From the NCBI GenBank assembly GCA_963675995.2, contig CAXXIY010000001.1:2418001-2482000 (forward strand): a stretch of DNA of 64,000 nt, read 5' to 3'. Shown here piece by piece: positions 18,616 to 28,707 of the stretch. The position numbers were made by a program, and so were the translations under genes. The stretch is from JAAFHB01 sp963675995 (GTDB taxonomy: Bacteria; Bacteroidota; Bacteroidia; Bacteroidales; Prolixibacteraceae). Each line of letters starts with the position of its first letter. Position 1 is the first letter of the stretch. The notes beneath the pieces are model-generated. The model did not search any database, was not told the origin of the DNA, and saw only the letters and a list, made by a program, of their open reading frames with translations.

Positions 18616-19908
18616 ATGAAGACAACACGAATTTTTTTGATGTTCTTTTTTTGTCTGGTAATTATGAATCTGAATGGTCAGATTAACCTAAAGAAAATTA
18701 TCAAGGATCAGACGAACCGAAAGGCTAACAATGAGGCGAATAAAGGGGTTAGCAAGGGACTGGATGAGGCCGAAAAGGGGATTAAGGATATTTTTAAGAA
18801 GGATAATACCGCTGAAAGCGCAGCCGCAAAACGTGCCAAGGATAGTATATCCAAAGCTCAAAGTCAGAAAACCGCTCAGGCGGTGAGTCAGGCACCTGGT
18901 TCACCTTCACTTCAGTCCTATTCAAATTATGATTTTGTCCCTGGCGACAAAGTCTTATTATTCGAAGATTTTAGCCAGGATGCAGTTGGCGACTTCCCTG
19001 CACTTTGGACCACTGATGTGGCCGGCGAAGTAAATACCTTAAACATAGCGCCGGGAAACTGGTTCAACTTAAAAAGTACTGAAGGAACCTACTGGTTTAT
19101 GAAAGACATCGATATCCCTAAGAATTTCATTCTTGAATTGGATATCGTACCCAAAGCAGCTGCACCCCGTTTTGCGGCTGATGTTGTTCTTTTCGGAGAA
19201 GGGAGCCACAGCGAGATGGATAAGGGTGGCGACCCCGGAACTTGCGGATTACATATAAAAATCGAAAAAAATATATGGGAAACGGCAGGTTATAAAAAAG
19301 GATCAAATGAAAAACTAACCGGCTCATCAACCAATAACCTGGTCATTCCTGAGAAAGTTAACCATGTTATTATCTGGGTACAGAACCGCCGGGTCCGGAT
19401 TTACCATGCCGGAGGAAAAGTTTTGGATGTACCAACCAATATATACGAAGGAAGCAAATTCACACGACTGTGCTTCAAACTTTACAGGGGAGCTTCATCC
19501 GGTTCCTATATATCTAATATCAAACTAACCACTGCTGCACCGGATACCCGAAACAAGCTGCTCCAGGAAGGAAAGCTTATCAGTTACGGAATCTATTTCG
19601 ATGTGAATAAGGATGTGGTAAAGCCCGAATCTTATGGCGCGTTGAATGATATTGCCAAAATCCTTAATGAAGTTCCGGATGTAAAAGTGAAAATCGTAGG
19701 TCATACCGATTCTGATGGTAAAGATGACCTAAATCTTGATCTTTCCAAACGTCGTGCTGCAAACGTAAAAGCCGAACTGGCCAAATCATTTGGCGTAAAT
19801 GGCGATCGGCTTGAAACGGATGGCATGGGCGAAAGTAAACCTGTGGCGCCAAATGACACCCCGATTAATAAAGCGCTGAACCGACGAGTGGAGTTTATCA
19901 AGATGTAA
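18616..19908 (+). CDS. OmpA-family protein with central laminin/concanavalin-like region
   Basis: The 430-residue product has a signal peptide (about 1-22, ending LNGQ) and a Lys/Ala-rich linker (25-100). A beta-rich middle region (about 105-310, VLLFEDFSQDAVGDFPALW) resembles a LamG/DUF1080-type fold. The C-terminal OmpA peptidoglycan-binding domain occupies about 318-430, with IYFDVNKDVVKPES, GHTDSDG and the NRRVEF end. It should sit in the outer membrane or periplasm and grip peptidoglycan through the conserved Asp and Arg. Its ligand for the central domain is unknown. Confidence 0.88.
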   Translation: MKTTRIFLMFFFCLVIMNLNGQINLKKIIKDQTNRKANNEANKGVSKGLDEAEKGIKDIFKKDNTAESAAAKRAKDSISKAQSQKTAQAVSQAPGSPSLQSYSNYDFVPGDKVLLFEDFSQDAVGDFPALWTTDVAGEVNTLNIAPGNWFNLKSTEGTYWFMKDIDIPKNFILELDIVPKAAAPRFAADVVLFGEGSHSEMDKGGDPGTCGLHIKIEKNIWETAGYKKGSNEKLTGSSTNNLVIPEKVNHVIIWVQNRRVRIYHAGGKVLDVPTNIYEGSKFTRLCFKLYRGASSGSYISNIKLTTAAPDTRNKLLQEGKLISYGIYFDVNKDVVKPESYGALNDIAKILNEVPDVKVKIVGHTDSDGKDDLNLDLSKRRAANVKAELAKSFGVNGDRLETDGMGESKPVAPNDTPINKALNRRVEFIKM

Positions 19909-19913
19909 TTTTA

Positions 19914-19950
19914 AAAGGGAGTTTTAAACGGTCTTCTGAGCTCCCTTATT
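19914..19950 (+). terminator. Hairpin terminator after the OmpA-family gene
   Basis: AAAGGGAG at 19914-19921 pairs with CTCCCTTA at 19941-19948, and the sequence turns AT-rich afterwards. The T-run is weak. Confidence 0.5.
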
Positions 19951-20079
19951 CGTTTCATGATAATATTATCCGGTCCGGTAATAAAATACGACTTGTAATA
20001 AGCCGGGATCTTGTGTCCGGATTTGTCACAAAATTCCGATTTCATAATATGATGATTTATTGCAACTTAATGCCATGCT

Positions 20080-21105
20080 ATGAAAAAAATCTTTTTAATG
20101 CTGCTGGGTATGTTGGGTATCCAAAATTTTGTTCAGGCCCAGGATTACCCTCTGCTTACCGACCACCCGGGTACCTTCAAATTGATCGATTGGGGCGTTT
20201 ATACCCATTGGAATTGTGGTTTCACTAAAGCCGAGACTACTGCCAATTATCAGAAGATTATTGGTATAACTGATATGGTTCGTAAAAATCCGGTTTTTAC
20301 GGATCAGAAAGGCTTTGACTGTGAGACCTATGTTTATGCGAAAAATTGCCCGGATAAAAATGGTTACGGAATTCCAAGTGAATTGAGTTTTGGATTTTGT
20401 GACTGGTTTCTGAATAAAGGGAAGCCCGGTACCTATCGAATTGAGCCACCTAGTTGGAAAATGCAGGTAAATTGTCTTAACAATTTTGCCGGCGGTAATT
20501 ATAGTTTAGGGGCTCAGAAACCCTCTGAGCCCCCTAAAGATGGTTTTAATTACGAAAAATGGAAAAGTGTTAATGATAAACTTCATGAGTGCTTTTATAT
20601 CCCCGGAGCTAAAGAAGAGCTTGGAAATGGTATTGACAGGTACAGCAGCGAACTGATTGTTGTTTACAATCCGGATCGGCCGCCCTATTATTTGCCTGTT
20701 AAATTTCGCGAATTGGCCGAAGGACTGATCAATTATTGGCGTCTTCATCCGGATAAGATCCAATCGGATATGTTGACGAAAATGATGGAAGATGAATATG
20801 CCAAAATCCCGGAAGCCGAACGCGATGGCTGGGCTTACAATAATACTTATGACGAGCGGCTCCCGGTCTTGCATATTACACCAATATCCGGTCCGCAGCC
20901 GGTAGTACGTTTAAATCCTGAATACTGGAATAAAAAGCTACCCCGTTCTGCGATTCAGGTGCTGACATTTAACCGATTAACTGATACGAAACGTTATACC
21001 AGAGAAAAGGCAGAGGCGCTGGGGCATAACTCAAACGGATATAGTCTCACCAGATTTTTGGAAGTCCTGGATATTAATACATTCCCTGCATTGATTGATA
21101 AATAA
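20080..21105 (+). CDS. Secreted protein of unknown function
   Basis: The 341-residue product has a clear signal peptide (about 1-20, ending VQA). The mature part has an even spread of aromatic residues and at least five cysteines (near residues 47, 81, 90, 109 and 133), which suggests disulphides in a periplasmic or secreted enzyme. I recognise no domain. It is bounded by its own hairpin terminator and so looks monocistronic. Confidence 0.7.
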   Translation: MKKIFLMLLGMLGIQNFVQAQDYPLLTDHPGTFKLIDWGVYTHWNCGFTKAETTANYQKIIGITDMVRKNPVFTDQKGFDCETYVYAKNCPDKNGYGIPSELSFGFCDWFLNKGKPGTYRIEPPSWKMQVNCLNNFAGGNYSLGAQKPSEPPKDGFNYEKWKSVNDKLHECFYIPGAKEELGNGIDRYSSELIVVYNPDRPPYYLPVKFRELAEGLINYWRLHPDKIQSDMLTKMMEDEYAKIPEAERDGWAYNNTYDERLPVLHITPISGPQPVVRLNPEYWNKKLPRSAIQVLTFNRLTDTKRYTREKAEALGHNSNGYSLTRFLEVLDINTFPALIDK

Positions 21106-21111
21106 ATTCTT

Positions 21112-21138
21112 CGTCACCTTCATGAAAGGAAGGTGACG
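21112..21138. terminator. Bidirectional hairpin between convergent genes
   Basis: CGTCACCTTC pairs perfectly with GAAGGTGACG over a 7-nt loop. It lies between the stops of a plus and a minus gene; flanking T-runs are modest. Confidence 0.55.
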
Positions 21139-21171
21139 TAAGATTTAACTGAAAGATCCCTTAACTGGTGG

Positions 21172-21549
21172 CTATTTGGGGTTAACCTGCCTGCTGCAAT
21201 GTACAATCAATAAAATCCAGGCTGCAATCCATGCCGTTCCACCCAATGGGGTGATCATACCTAACGCTTTAATACCTGACATTGCCAAAATATAAAGAGA
21301 GCCGGAAAAAAGAACCAAGCCAGTTATAAAGAGATAGGCTGACCACTTCAGGACTCTTGACCGGTTGAAATTCATCAGAATACCAACTGCCAAAAGGGCA
21401 AAGGTGTGATAAAAGTGGTATTGAATTCCCGTTTTATAAACGTCGAGCATTTCGGGAGTGATTACTCCTTTCAGGGCATGAGCTCCGAATGCGCCAAGTA
21501 TAACAGCCACAAGACCACTCATTGCAGCCACAATTAAGATAAATTTCAT
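21172..21549 (-). CDS. DUF423 family small membrane protein
   Basis: The 125-residue product has four hydrophobic segments and the family signature LGAFGAHALK at about residues 18-27, with HTFALLAVGI and a LGMITPLGG motif. DUF423 (PF04241, YgdD/YwdK-like) proteins are inner-membrane proteins of unknown role. Its start is 17 nt after the phosphoesterase stop, so they may be co-transcribed. Confidence 0.9.
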   Translation of the reverse strand: MKFILIVAAMSGLVAVILGAFGAHALKGVITPEMLDVYKTGIQYHFYHTFALLAVGILMNFNRSRVLKWSAYLFITGLVLFSGSLYILAMSGIKALGMITPLGGTAWIAAWILLIVHCSRQVNPK

Positions 21550-21566
21550 ATGTAAGTTATTTGTTT

Positions 21567-22913
21567 TTAATTTTTCCTTATACTGATACAGTATTGATTA
21601 TCAGCTGGTGGTAAATCGGTCCATAAATTATGTAATACGACTCCCAATATTGGGGCCATTTGCCCAACCAGATCATCCTTTGCCTGTTCTTCAGCCGTTA
21701 TGTGTTCATCTCCTGCATAATGAGCCAATACGCCATTTTTGAAACGGGGTGCAACCATCATCGCGGTAACCAATGGCATATTATATGGATCGTTTGAAAG
21801 CATATAGGTGAATATTTCATCCACATGAGCTGACATGAAAATATTCGAATAGGTTACGAAATTAAGTCCCAGTGGTAAAGTTGAATTTATTGATGTAATA
21901 TGCTTTGTATCAATGCAGAGATTGTTGAGGTCCATGGTCATAAGGCGATATGGGCTTGGCGGGGTGACCAGTGAGCCGGTCTCAATATCGAATAATTCAT
22001 TATTGCCAGGGCTTTTACGCATCGTAATGTCATTGGCGTGAAAGTGTCCTGTGAACATGAATCTAAGACCGGCATCTGCCAGGGCATCCGAGTTCGTTTC
22101 CCAGTTATCCGTTACATATCCTGGATCCATCGTTTCCTGCCCTGTAAAATGCTCCATTATGCCATGATGCATCATCCCTAAAACAGTAATATTTTTCCTC
22201 TTCGCTTCCGCTAACCGATCCTGAATCCAATGCATCGTCCCATCTTTGATCACTCCGCCAACGGTTGCCAATGATCCGTTCATGTAATATTTACAATCAT
22301 CGATACCCAGAATCCACACTTTGTAAAAGGGCTCACAGACATAACTCAACGAATTGATATCTCTCGAGATGGCATTTTTATATCCAAAATCTGAATAGAT
22401 ACTCACAAAATCCGAAGCTGAAATGGAAGGCGTTGGAAAAGAATTGTTGCCATTATAGACCACGGCTTCAGGATTATTGATATCGTGGTTACCAGGAATT
22501 ACAAAGACTTTGATCCCGTAACCTGAGATCTGTTTAAGAAATTTGGCCACAGACTTATGGCCGATTTTTTCACCGTCTTTGGTCAGATCACCGGGAATCA
22601 GGAGAATATCCGGTTTTTGTGCAACAATTTCAGAAATCGCTTTCTTAAAAATCGGGTCACTGAATTCGATTAACTTAGGATCTGTTTTAAGGTAGGTCTT
22701 AAATGCTGTTCCCTGAGCGGCGCCATTTAATAACAATGACGGATCAAGATAGTGGATGTCGGACATAACTGCAATCTTTTTAACAAGCAGAGCAGATTTC
22801 AAGCTGTTTTCCTGATCTGAAACCTGATCAGGCTGATTGATCACCAGTTCTTTGGAGCATGAAGCAGCCAACATCACCAGGATCAAAAATGCAAAAACTC
22901 TCAGTGTTTTCAT
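21567..22913 (-). CDS. Lipoprotein metallophosphoesterase
   Basis: The 448-residue product starts with a lipoprotein signal (lipobox A-A-S-C near residue 18). It then shows the calcineurin-like motifs in order: SDIHYLD (D-x-H, about residue 51), PGDL (about 108), GNHDINN (about 143), MMHHG and GHFHAND. It should hydrolyse phosphomonoesters or diesters at the cell surface or in the periplasm with two metal ions. The frame extends further upstream to 22967, but the ATG at 22913 gives the proper lipoprotein signal. Confidence 0.9.
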   Translation of the reverse strand: MKTLRVFAFLILVMLAASCSKELVINQPDQVSDQENSLKSALLVKKIAVMSDIHYLDPSLLLNGAAQGTAFKTYLKTDPKLIEFSDPIFKKAISEIVAQKPDILLIPGDLTKDGEKIGHKSVAKFLKQISGYGIKVFVIPGNHDINNPEAVVYNGNNSFPTPSISASDFVSIYSDFGYKNAISRDINSLSYVCEPFYKVWILGIDDCKYYMNGSLATVGGVIKDGTMHWIQDRLAEAKRKNITVLGMMHHGIMEHFTGQETMDPGYVTDNWETNSDALADAGLRFMFTGHFHANDITMRKSPGNNELFDIETGSLVTPPSPYRLMTMDLNNLCIDTKHITSINSTLPLGLNFVTYSNIFMSAHVDEIFTYMLSNDPYNMPLVTAMMVAPRFKNGVLAHYAGDEHITAEEQAKDDLVGQMAPILGVVLHNLWTDLPPADNQYCISIRKN

Positions 22914-23264
22914 AATTTTGAAGTTAAGATTAATAAAATAGATGGTCTTTTCTGTGAATACAGTCAAAGATCATTGGGCTTCCGGCTTACTGACTTTAAT
23001 AAATAAATATACCACATTTTAAGCATTTTTTTACTTTTTTCCTGGATAGTATTGATTCTTTATTTTGGAGTGAATTAATTGGGGTGCAGAGAGGAGAAAT
23101 GAATAATTTGAATTACAGTTCACGTCATAAATCATTTACTGCACTTAGGAGCCGGATTTGGAGGTAATCGGTAGTGGTTACTTATTTGTATCTCTGATAT
23201 TACTCATTATACCCAATGGTCTGGGCGAATAGTACACGCTGCGATGGCTTCAGTTTAATATCAA
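22914..23264. other. Intergenic region without recognised features
   Basis: This AT-rich spacer lies between the lipoprotein start and the nitroreductase remnant. No frame, hairpin or promoter match stood out. Confidence 0.4.
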
Positions 23265-23522
23265 TTACCGTATTTTTTTATCGCAGTTATGAAACTTTGC
23301 TGCCAAACCCAACGATGCGGCAAACAGGTAGGTGTTTTGGGCAATAAAGCCGGTATCTGTAAAGTAATGTGATTTTTGAATTTCGGGATCACCTATCTTT
23401 CGGTTGGTTTTTCGTTCACCTAAAGAGGCCAAAACCGATTTTTCGTCCTCTTTCTCTGGCATTGGGAGGAGAATCGGTTGAAGTTCCGATGCGACAGATG
23501 GTAGCATGGAATAGACCGACAT
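23265..23522 (-). pseudogene. Internally deleted nitroreductase (SagB/thcOx-like) remnant
   Basis: The 85-codon frame joins two parts of a nitroreductase-family protein. Its first half has the N-terminal pattern of the mature enzyme (LPMPEKEDEKSVLASLGERK, the region before the FMN-binding Arg/Ser). Its second half (TDTGFIAQNTYLFAASLGLAA) is the FMN-pocket helix normally about 100 residues further on. The intervening active-site and dimer regions are absent and no full signal peptide precedes it, so this is a decayed gene with an in-frame internal deletion. Confidence 0.65.
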
Positions 23523-23902
23523 CGGAGTGGCAACAATCGGGAGGGATGGAAAGCCTTAATTTAATCTCTTCGGTTCATCATTTTAATTGTTTGATTAAAT
23601 TAGTGTGGAAATAATATCCCAATCAGGCAGTGCTGCGATTTGGGTTCCCCGGTGGCAGGAAAAGTAAATACAAAAACTGCAAAATGCAATTAATCAACTA
23701 ATTGATGCAAAGTAAAAGATTTTTAAAATATTCAACTTACCGACCTTACCCTCCAAGGATATCTTCCCTTAAATCCAATATCTATCAAAATTAGACAACA
23801 AATACATAAAGACTACTCAAATTCAAAACAAAATTGTACCTTTAGGACAGTATCATCAGGGTGTTTTCTATTGAAACCTGATTTTTAAAATAATTAAATG
23901 CT
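23523..23902. other. Non-coding region upstream of the DUF748 gene
   Basis: The left part may hold further nitroreductase debris. The right part is AT-rich leader for the gene at 23903, with a TACCTTTA near-match to the -7 box at about 23837-23844. Confidence 0.35.
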
Positions 23903-26026
23903 ATGAAAAGTCTATTTAAAATTATTACCCTCTTTATTCTTCCGGCTCTTGTTGTGCTGATTATTATTGTATTATTAGCTTTGCCCTATGTGTCTAAAAA
24001 TTACATCAACAAACACGGAAAAGAATATACGGGTCGTAATATTTCAGTCAATCAGATCCGTATTAATTATTTTACATCAACTTTCAACCTCATCGGCTTT
24101 AAAATGTTGGAGGCTGACGGACAGAAAACCTTCGTAGCTTTTGATACCCTAACAATTGACCTGAATCCTTTGCGATATCTCTCTTCAGAGCTGGAAATCG
24201 AGAAAATACGTCTGGTAAAACCTGAGGTAACCATCATTCGTAAGGATTCAGTTTTTAATTTCGATGATATCATCGCCTTCTTCAATGCAAAACCCAAAGG
24301 AGATACTATCAATAAACCTTCAAAACCGTTCAAATACGTTCTTAAGAATCTCTCTTTGGTACATGGGAATCTGACTTTTACGGATAAGGGGGTTAATTAC
24401 ACCAATAACATGAAAGACCTGGGATTTAGCGTGCCTTACATCAGTTATAACCAGGAGGAGATCAGCGAGGCGGGACTGAAATTTTATTTTGAAAACGGAG
24501 GATTCCTGCAGGCTCAGGCAGATTTTAATCAGAAAACGGGGACTTATAAGGCTGATTTTACAATCAGTCAGTTGGATCTGTCGCCATTTTTACCCTACAC
24601 CAATGATTATGTCAGGTTTAAAAGTATGCAGGGAATTGCTGATGCGAAATTACACCTCGTGGGGAATATGAATATGCTGGATTCGATAGCGATACGCGGA
24701 GATGGTCATGTGACCGATTTTGCAGCTGAGGACCTTTCGGGAAAAAAGGTGCTTGGTGTAAAGAGTGGTAAAGTAACCATGAATGATACCTACCCCATGA
24801 AGTTTGCATTCAACCTCGATACAATTGCATTAACCGAACCCTTTCTCTACTTTGAGATGAAAGATTCGACGAATAATTTTTTGAATCTGATGGTTCCTTC
24901 CGCCCCGGATGATAAGCCATTTGAATATTATTATAAAATCAATCACCTGAAGATTGAAAATGGTCTGATTGATTTCAGGGATAATACGTATGGCGAACCT
25001 TTTGATTATCATCTTGATCAAATTGCCATGAAAGTTGATTCTGTTACCTCTGTCGCCAAATGGATCAACGCTTATTCAACGATGCGCCTCAATCAGCGAG
25101 GTAAACTTAAGGCTGAGCTTGGTATTAACCCTTCGGACCCCTATGAGCTGAAGGTGAATTACGTCGTTACAAATTTCCATCTGAGCGATCTGAATATTCT
25201 TTCGAGGTATTACGTAGGATTTCCGATTTTAACAGGAGATATGTATTACCAGGGGAAGACGGTCATTACCGCAAGGCAGCTTACGAGTGAGAATAAACTG
25301 ATTGTCCGGAATGCAAAACTGGGGAAAAAGAGTGGTGGATTGATGAATTTGCCACTGAAATTAGCCCTTTATCTGTTAAAAGACGTACATGGCGACATTA
25401 CGCTTGATCTGCCGGTGAAAGGTGATTTAAACGATCCTAAAATAAATATTGGAAAACTGGTATGGCAGGTTTTCAAAAATTTTATTGTGAAGATTGTGGC
25501 CTCTCCGTTCAGGGCTTTGTCGGGATTGGTAGGGGTTGATCCCGACGAGATAAAGGGGATTGAGTTTAATTATGCGGACACAACCCTTACTGACAGTCAT
25601 CTTCGAAGAATTAAATTGTTCACGGATCTGGAGAGAAAAAAGCCTGATATGAAGATCGAATTGGCCTGTTATAATGATATCGAACTTGAAAAACGGGAAA
25701 TAGCAGTTAGCGAGGCTGGAAAGCTGTTCAAAACTGCAACCGGGGCCGATTACAAAAAAGAGAAGGAGCAATTTAAAACCTTCCTCTCTGAAAAACTAAA
25801 GGGTGATACGCTAAATATGATTTCAGGAAGCGTAAAGTTGATTGGAGATCACAAACTGGATTCTATTCAAAACAGTTATTCTCAGCTCCGGATTCACAAG
25901 ATCGAAAAGGCATTGCACAATATTAACGACTCCACTAGGATCAGGATGTTTATCCCAAACCGGGAGGTTCCCGAAAATGTGGGTAGCCGACCAGTTTTTG
26001 AACTGAAATTCTCGATGGAAGAGTGA
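23903..26026 (+). CDS. DUF748/AsmA-like envelope protein
   Basis: The 707-residue product has one N-terminal transmembrane helix (about residues 5-28) followed by a long repetitive beta-rich periplasmic region (YTGRNISVNQIRINYFTSTF start; LIDFRDNTYGEPFDYHL; GLMNLPLKLALYLLKD near 500). These are the marks of DUF748 proteins, related to AsmA-like lipid-transport bridges. A helical, charged C-terminal part follows (about 580-700). It likely acts between the membranes in lipid or envelope homeostasis; the substrate is unknown. It is monocistronic. Confidence 0.8.
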   Translation: MKSLFKIITLFILPALVVLIIIVLLALPYVSKNYINKHGKEYTGRNISVNQIRINYFTSTFNLIGFKMLEADGQKTFVAFDTLTIDLNPLRYLSSELEIEKIRLVKPEVTIIRKDSVFNFDDIIAFFNAKPKGDTINKPSKPFKYVLKNLSLVHGNLTFTDKGVNYTNNMKDLGFSVPYISYNQEEISEAGLKFYFENGGFLQAQADFNQKTGTYKADFTISQLDLSPFLPYTNDYVRFKSMQGIADAKLHLVGNMNMLDSIAIRGDGHVTDFAAEDLSGKKVLGVKSGKVTMNDTYPMKFAFNLDTIALTEPFLYFEMKDSTNNFLNLMVPSAPDDKPFEYYYKINHLKIENGLIDFRDNTYGEPFDYHLDQIAMKVDSVTSVAKWINAYSTMRLNQRGKLKAELGINPSDPYELKVNYVVTNFHLSDLNILSRYYVGFPILTGDMYYQGKTVITARQLTSENKLIVRNAKLGKKSGGLMNLPLKLALYLLKDVHGDITLDLPVKGDLNDPKINIGKLVWQVFKNFIVKIVASPFRALSGLVGVDPDEIKGIEFNYADTTLTDSHLRRIKLFTDLERKKPDMKIELACYNDIELEKREIAVSEAGKLFKTATGADYKKEKEQFKTFLSEKLKGDTLNMISGSVKLIGDHKLDSIQNSYSQLRIHKIEKALHNINDSTRIRMFIPNREVPENVGSRPVFELKFSMEE

Positions 26027-26315
26027 TATTTCTTTAAATCAGGAGATTGCTCTCTGCATAGCTAAATGACAACATTTTTCGTCAAATTGTCTCAAAACAT
26101 TTGGTGTAAACTTTAATTCTGTCATCATTTATGCTCGATATTCTGTTTTTTAGTAAGCTGCACAACTCGGTATTAATCGCTCTTTTTAGACAACATCTTT
26201 AAAGATCTTCCATTGAGATTCCACGCATGGAGCGACGCCGAATTAGGCATCTCACTTCCATCCTTCATTTTATATTGATTGCCATTTCTTTGTACAGTGC
26301 TGATTGTTTATATCT

Positions 26316-27740
26316 TCACTCTTTCACAATCAACCCAAGCTCTTTCCCTTTCAACAGCATATATTGGTAGGCTTCATCATAATTATTGCGAATTTCGCCT
26401 TCGAGAATGGCCTCTTTTATTGCTGATTTGATGATCCCGATTTCGCGTCCGGGCTGAAGGGAGAAGGTCTCCATGATGATCTCACCCGTGATTGGTGGCT
26501 GGAAATTCCGGAGTGCGTCACGTTCTTCAATATCTTTTAGTTTTTCGCGAACCAACTGGAAATTTGATAAAAATCGGGTCACTTTGTCGGGATTCTTTGA
26601 AGTAATATCCGCCTCACACAGTGTCATCAGGTCATCGATATCATCCCCTGCATCGAAGAGCAGTCGCCGTACTGCTGAATCTGTGACCTCTTCCTCCGAC
26701 AAAACGATGGGACGCATGTGTAGTGAGACCAGCTTTTGAACATATTTACACTTCTCATTCAAGGGTAGTTTTAACCGGTCGAACATACGTGGAACCATTT
26801 TTTCGCCCACAAAGTTATGGGCATGAAAGGTCCACCCCAATCGCTGGTCAAAACGCTTGGTCACCGGCTTGGCTATATCATGAAGTAGTGCAGACCACCT
26901 GAGCCAAAGGTTGTCTGTGTTTTTTGAGATCCGGTCGAGGACTTCAAGTGTATGGTAGAAATTATCTTTATGCCCAATTCCGTTTATCGTTTCCCGCCCT
27001 TTTAACTTTTGAACTTCGGGAAGGATTATTGCCAGTAATCCCGTTTTTTCAAGCAGTTTAAACCCGACGGAAGGTTTTGGGGAGAGGATGATCTTATTGA
27101 TCTCATCCGAAATCCGTTCCTTTGAAACAATTTCAATCCGTTTACACTGCGTTTCAATTGCGTTAAGGGTGTTGGTTTCGATGGTGAAATCGAGCTGTGT
27201 GGCAAAGCGGATAGCCCGCATCATCCTTAGCGGATCATCGGAGAAGGTGATTTCGGGGGCAAGGGGAGTTCTAAGAATTTTATTCTCAAGATCACCTATT
27301 CCGTCAAAGGGATCCAGTAATTCGCCGAAACGGTCATTATTCAGGCATATTGCAAGGGCATTAATTGTGAAATCACGCCGCTTCTGGTCATCTTCGAGGG
27401 TTCCATCTTCAACGATTGGTTTTCGGCTCTCCGTACGGTACGACTCTTTCCGCGCACCAACGAATTCAAAATCAATGTCATTAAACCGAAACATCGCTGT
27501 TCCAAAATTCTGAAAGACACTTACTTTGAGACCCGGACGCAAGGTGGCAGCAACCTTGGTGGCCAGATCGATCCCACTTCCAACAGTGACAACATCCACA
27601 TCAAAGACTTCCCGCCTGCGATTCAGAAGAATATCCCGGACAAATCCCCCGACAACATATGTTTCAATACCCTCTTCATCCGACACTTTCCCGATCTGCC
27701 TGAAAACCGGGTGAGTTATATGATCTTTTAAATTCTGCAC
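26316..27740 (-). CDS. cca: CCA-adding-type tRNA nucleotidyltransferase with HD domain
   Basis: The 474-residue product has the class II poly(A)/CCA polymerase head (GGFVRDILL near residue 31; FDVDVVTVG with the metal-binding DxD), the RRDFTINA motif near 119 and the RMMRAIRFA motif near 170. A C-terminal HD domain (HDNFYHTLEVLD and ALLHDIAKP near 255-290) follows. It adds or repairs the tRNA 3' CCA end. The start is a GTG at 27740; no in-frame ATG precedes the conserved region. Confidence 0.93.
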   Translation of the reverse strand: MQNLKDHITHPVFRQIGKVSDEEGIETYVVGGFVRDILLNRRREVFDVDVVTVGSGIDLATKVAATLRPGLKVSVFQNFGTAMFRFNDIDFEFVGARKESYRTESRKPIVEDGTLEDDQKRRDFTINALAICLNNDRFGELLDPFDGIGDLENKILRTPLAPEITFSDDPLRMMRAIRFATQLDFTIETNTLNAIETQCKRIEIVSKERISDEINKIILSPKPSVGFKLLEKTGLLAIILPEVQKLKGRETINGIGHKDNFYHTLEVLDRISKNTDNLWLRWSALLHDIAKPVTKRFDQRLGWTFHAHNFVGEKMVPRMFDRLKLPLNEKCKYVQKLVSLHMRPIVLSEEEVTDSAVRRLLFDAGDDIDDLMTLCEADITSKNPDKVTRFLSNFQLVREKLKDIEERDALRNFQPPITGEIIMETFSLQPGREIGIIKSAIKEAILEGEIRNNYDEAYQYMLLKGKELGLIVKE

Positions 27741-27768
27741 AAATTTTTTTTGTAATTACCACTGGGTG

Positions 27769-27776
27769 CAAAGTTA
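27769..27776 (-). promoter_or_regulatory. Candidate -7 box (TAACTTTG) for cca
   Basis: On the minus strand this is a perfect TAnnTTTG about 28 nt upstream of the GTG start. It gives a leader of roughly 20 nt. Confidence 0.5.
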
Positions 27777-27804
27777 AGTATTTCAAGATAATTCTTCCTT
27801 ACAA

Positions 27805-28563
27805 TCATCCATTTGGCAGGTTGTCCATCGCTTTGAGGACTATTTTCAGTCCGTTTTCAGAGATCTTCACATTTAAGGTTTCATTTCCCCTGCTTATGAT
27901 GCATTCATTTTTCTTGATATGTATACTTACAATTTTGCCCAGGTTAAGTATGGTACTTCGGTCAGGTCTGATGAATAATTTGGAAAATGGGAGTAGTTTA
28001 ACCTGTTCAATTTCTGAAATACTTTGACTAACGAGGATCTCCTTTCCGTTTTCCAGGAAAATTCTGGAATAATGAGCATCAGCTTTAATGACCAATAATT
28101 GTTCAGGTGAGATATACAAAGGCCCCAGATTACCCTGAAACCTGATTTTACCCTGCACCTCATTTTCGGTCTTATTGATCTGAATATTGCTGCAAACTTT
28201 CGTGATGGCTTCTTCTAGTTCGTCTAAATCAATGGGTTTTACAAGGTAGGTGATCGGCGAGTGTTTTAGCGCCTTGAGCAGAATCTCCTTTTCGGTATGT
28301 GCGCTGGTGAAAATCACTTCGGGATGGATCTCTTCCTGTTCAAGTTCCCTGATAAGGTCAAACCCGCTTTTACCCGGAAGATTAATATCAAGCAGGATAA
28401 AGTGGGGTGGGGTCATTTTTGCCAAAAGCAGGGCTTCGGTGGCATTTGAGGCCAATCCACAGCAGATAATATCGGGAATATTACACATCTGAATTTTTTT
28501 CAATAACAGTTCCCGTGACTTTTCTTCATCCTCAACGATGAGGTATTTGATTTTTTTGTCCAC
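27805..28563 (-). CDS. LytTR-family response regulator
   Basis: The 252-residue product has a receiver domain (about 1-125) with acidic pocket E11-D12, phosphoacceptor D59 (FILLDINLPG) and switch lysine in YLVKPI. A C-terminal LytTR DNA-binding domain (about 150-245, with LFIRPDRSTILNL) follows. It starts with GTG and lies 144 nt downstream of the propeller-type histidine kinase on the same strand, so the two form a cognate pair. Confidence 0.92.
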   Translation of the reverse strand: MDKKIKYLIVEDEEKSRELLLKKIQMCNIPDIICCGLASNATEALLLAKMTPPHFILLDINLPGKSGFDLIRELEQEEIHPEVIFTSAHTEKEILLKALKHSPITYLVKPIDLDELEEAITKVCSNIQINKTENEVQGKIRFQGNLGPLYISPEQLLVIKADAHYSRIFLENGKEILVSQSISEIEQVKLLPFSKLFIRPDRSTILNLGKIVSIHIKKNECIISRGNETLNVKISENGLKIVLKAMDNLPNG

Positions 28564-28630
28564 AGTTCATTTTATATTAGGTTAACCATTTTAAAAATAT
28601 ATTATCAGAATAATTATTGAAAATTTTTAA

Positions 28631-28692
28631 CTTGGTGAATCCTAGCGTCTTTGTGGCTGAATCTATTATTGCCACACAAAGGCTTCACAAGG
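28631..28692. repeat. Long imperfect inverted repeat between kinase and regulator genes
   Basis: CTTGGTGAA...CTTTGTGGC pairs with GCCACACAAAG...TTCACAAGG around a 13-nt loop. It lies between two co-directional genes and could attenuate transcription or protect mRNA ends; there is no T-run. Confidence 0.5.
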
Positions 28693-28707
28693 TTCATCAT
28701 TATAGTA

